Program-made: the position numbers and the translations under genes | DNA from: Oxytricha trifallax | Lineage: Eukaryota; Ciliophora; Spirotrichea; Sporadotrichida; Oxytrichidae | Direction: 5' to 3' | DNA length: 64,000 bases | NCBI GenBank assembly: GCA_000711775.1 | Contig: ARYC01001540.1 | Span: forward strand, 17,310-81,309 | The notes under the pieces: generated by a model | Told to the model about the DNA's origin: nothing | The model's input: only the letters and a program-made list of their open reading frames with translations | Database searches by the model: none | Shown: positions 61,623 through 64,000 of the stretch, piece by piece | Layout: each line of letters opens with the position of its first letter | Numbering within the stretch: position 1 is the first letter of the stretch

Positions 61623-62482
61623 ACTCTTTTTTATTATTTTCAAAGTGTAGTCTTAAATCTTTAACTCGCTCTTACTACTATTATAGAATTTATAATTTAA
61701 ATAATAAGTGACAAATTATTTATTAGATTACAAAAATACTTGACTTATTTTGAGAAAAAAATTATATAATGATCTAAATTTTCTTTTAAAATCAATTTTT
61801 GATAATTTTATCAATTTTATTTTAATTAATAGTTGAATCTTTAATTTTTTATTAACTCTTAACATGATATAATTCTAATTTAAACAAAATTAATAATGGT
61901 TATAATAATTATTGAGAAATAATTAATTAATCCAAATTATATTAAATCAGAAATTAATGAAAAGATTAATTAAAAAATATTCTAAGATTTATTATAATAA
62001 TAACAGTTTTTGTTAAAGTATATCTAAATTTATAAAAAGGAGAATTAAAAGTCAAGTCTAAATTAATTCAATATGTTTATTTTTTTACTCTTTGTCATTA
62101 AATTTATATTGATAGTAAAATTTTGTTTATTAAAGAAAACTAATCTATATAAACAAAAGTATACTACTATTAACAAAAAAATGATATTATAAAATAAATC
62201 AAAATAATGTGAAGATTTCTTATATTTACTAAAAGGAAATTTAAAAATCATTATGTATTAATCCTAATTTTATTAAATTTACAAAAACTTCTTTTAAAAT
62301 AAGTTTAAAGAATGTTAATTATTTTCAATTTTTTGAAGAAATAAATAATGTTTATGTATCTATATTATAAACTTAGGCATTAGCGCCTTTTCCAATTTTT
62401 TTTACTAGTTCAAACTCAGATATATAAATTAAAAATATTAAAAATAATAAACCATATATTTATAATTTTTTAGATTGCCAGC
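61623..62482. other. AT-rich stretch, no gene
   Basis: No further kinase MDS could be recognised here. Confidence 0.5.
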
Positions 62483-62484
62483 AA

Positions 62485-64000
62485 TCAAAACCCCAAAACC
62501 CTTTCAGTAGTTTGATTGAGTTTTTGATTGATAAAAGTAGACTATTAGTGCATACTTTATTAGGATTTTAATAGGGTTTATGTAGGGGTTTAATGTTTTA
62601 ATATTAGTATTTTAAGTGAGTATAACAAGCGAGTTTTTAAAATATTTTACACAAACATAAGCTTAGAGTCATGTGGCAGTTCTCTGAATTTTATCTTTCT
62701 AAGTTGATGTTTGATTGTTTCTATTTTTTGTTAATTCTCTTAGCTTGGCTTGATAATAGTTGAGTATGCAAGTTCTCTGAGACCTCCATTTATTTTATTT
62801 TTAACGAGATATTGTTTGATACTCTGCTTAGAATCTCTCTCACCCCTGCAGCTAAGGTAATCGTTTCTTGGCATGTCGCTCTCTATTATTATTACTGCTA
62901 GAGCCCAGATATCCCATTAAGTGTCTCCATCTCTCCAATCCTCTCTCTGGAAATATCCAGGAGTGCCGTATACATTTCCTTATGCAGAGGCTTGCACTCT
63001 TTGAGCTCTGTTGAAGTCAATAATATAAACTCTAAGAGGCTGAAAGTTCATCATGATGTTCTCTGGCTTTAAGTCTCTATGAACATACCCTAGCTTGTGA
63101 AGCTCTTCAATCCCTTCAACTATCTGCTATACTATCTAGCTAATTTATCTCTGACATCTATTGTCAGATAAGAATTCTCTGTAAGTCATTTCAAGTAAAG
63201 GAAGCCTGAAGGCTACATGATCTTTACCAAGTAAAATAGCATCAAGCTAGATGATATGCCTGCACTCATTTAACTTTGCCTTTTAAAGAGCATAATACTC
63301 ATTAGCAAATTCCATTTGGAACTTGTCATCAGCAAGGAAGTAATTGAAAGGATATATCTTGTAAGCATATTAGTCATCAGTAATGACTCTATTCTCTATT
63401 TTATCTTCAAGAGTGAAGTAGCTTTCTGGGCAAGAATGTAAGTCAATGATTTTTAATATAGGAATCTTTATTGCCTCTATTTTAACCATGATTTTATTGA
63501 TCTCAGAGTCTGGAAAGTTCTTGACTGCTTTCTTCATTTTAACTTACTTCTAGACTTCAACTCTAAGAGACTCCACTGGGTTTCTTGATCTCCTCTTTTA
63601 GAGGAATCTATTCCCTGTAGGTTCATGAATAAAGACAAAGCTTTAATTGTGTTTTTCTTTAAGTGCACTTTAAGGTCTCTAGTGTGAGAATATGGCTTCT
63701 CACAGAACTCACAGACATACTTCCCATCTTTCTTTTAATGCTTGAGATATAACCTTGGCATATCGTTGTATATCTCTCAAATGTCTCTTATAAGTTGACT
63801 TGTAAGGGAAAACTTTATTGCAATCTTTGCATTAATAGTCAACTTTAGCTGGTATTTATTAATGCTCTATGGAGGGTTGTTTAACCTCCTCCTCAATTTA
63901 CACTGCTTCTTTGATAACCTCCTACTTAACTTATATTTAAATCTCAAAGCTAGACTGGTCAAAGTTGCCATAAGTAGGCTCCCACTGAGTACAAGAGTCT
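62485..64000 (-). pseudogene. TBE zinc-finger/kinase, partial, frameshifted
   Basis: Two C2H2 fingers (YQCKDCNKVFPYKSTYKRH and YVCEFCEKPYSHTRDLKVH) are separated by a frame change near 63755. A second, one-base change (five A instead of four) lies near 63481. From there the frame is open for about 330 codons: FANEYYAL, YVHRDLKPENIMM, YIIDFNRAQ (DFN as in the other copy), YGTPGYF, QWDIWALAV. At the site where the 43.5-kb kinase stops (KFV TGA) this copy has FV TAA. It therefore reads on through the terminal repeat to a TGA formed at the element-host junction (62485-62487). The N-terminus lies outside the window. Confidence 0.88.
62486..64000 (-). mobile_element. TBE: Second TBE, left part only (continues past window)
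   Basis: The end CAAAACCCCAAAACCC at 62486 is preceded by AAT (62483-62485), a fit to the ANT target. The element runs to the window edge with its kinase gene on the minus strand. Its terminal repeat after the first 16 bp differs from the 43.5-kb TBE, so it is probably another TBE subfamily. Confidence 0.9.

Noticed and set aside
62063..62251. 62-codon minus-strand ORF before the second TBE
   Set aside because: Low-complexity Phe/Ile/Lys translation of AT-rich DNA.
1..64000. Reassignment of TGA to an amino acid
   Set aside because: TGAs interrupt several decayed genes, but the TBE kinase and 22-kDa genes and the host kinase have none internally and end at TGA, and Trp uses TGG. Decay explains the rest.
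1..64000. tRNA, rRNA genes or CRISPR arrays
   Set aside because: No cloverleaf-like, rRNA-like or regularly spaced repeat arrays were recognised by eye; a covariance-model scan would be needed to exclude tRNAs.

Overview
The window reads as germline (micronuclear) DNA of a hypotrich ciliate close to Oxytricha/Tetmemena. The evidence is internal. In every recognisable gene TAA and TAG read as glutamine and only TGA stops. The background is very AT-rich. Protein-coding segments are cut by short AT-rich inserts bounded by matching direct repeats (pointers), and the frame is restored only if the insert plus one pointer is removed. A complete 4,117-bp TBE transposon with C4A4C4A4-type ends and a 3-bp ANT target duplication lies at 43.5-47.6 kb, and a second TBE enters at 62.5 kb.

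Cellular genes in pieces. (1) 1-3249 (+): a gene of unknown function with two pointer-bounded eliminated sequences (IESs; pointers AAGCTT and ATATTT). (2) 58765-61622 (-): a Ser/Thr protein kinase in eight macronuclear-destined segments (MDSs), one only 19 bp long, separated by seven IESs. One IES is a 408-bp TA-flanked element with terminal inverted repeats. (3) Isolated coding islands of unknown function at about 5.4, 13.4-14.3, 18.0-18.5 and 26.8-27.1 kb and elsewhere, presumably further MDSs. (4) A GC-rich ORF split by the TBE at 43.5/47.6 kb.

Mobile elements dominate the rest. Four elements carry a homologue of the TBE '22-kDa' protein next to a DDE transposase, but each has a different third gene. 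The canonical TBE (43.5-47.6) has a zinc-finger/kinase. Element A (6.46-10.75) has an unknown ORF. Element B (20.36-25.11) and element C (28.42-38.84, with 125-bp inverted ends) have helicases with SecA-like motifs. A decayed zinc-finger plus MT-A70 adenine-methyltransferase gene sits directly beside element B. Other elements are two LINE fragments (15.4-17.1; 25.7-26.1), a 1.1-kb inverted-repeat element enclosing an SF3 helicase domain (41.16-42.28), and a family of short elements with G-rich ends and exact 8-bp target duplications (five copies between 49.4 and 56.7 kb, two nested in a third).

The elements are decayed to different degrees. The TBE kinase and 22-kDa genes are intact, and the 22-kDa gene has two very short introns. 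Its transposase has three in-frame TGAs but no frameshift. Elements A, B and C show frameshifts and scattered TGAs. Long AT-rich stretches between these features show no coding signal. All translations were done by eye with the TGA-only stop code, so splice sites, frameshift positions and homology calls need software confirmation.
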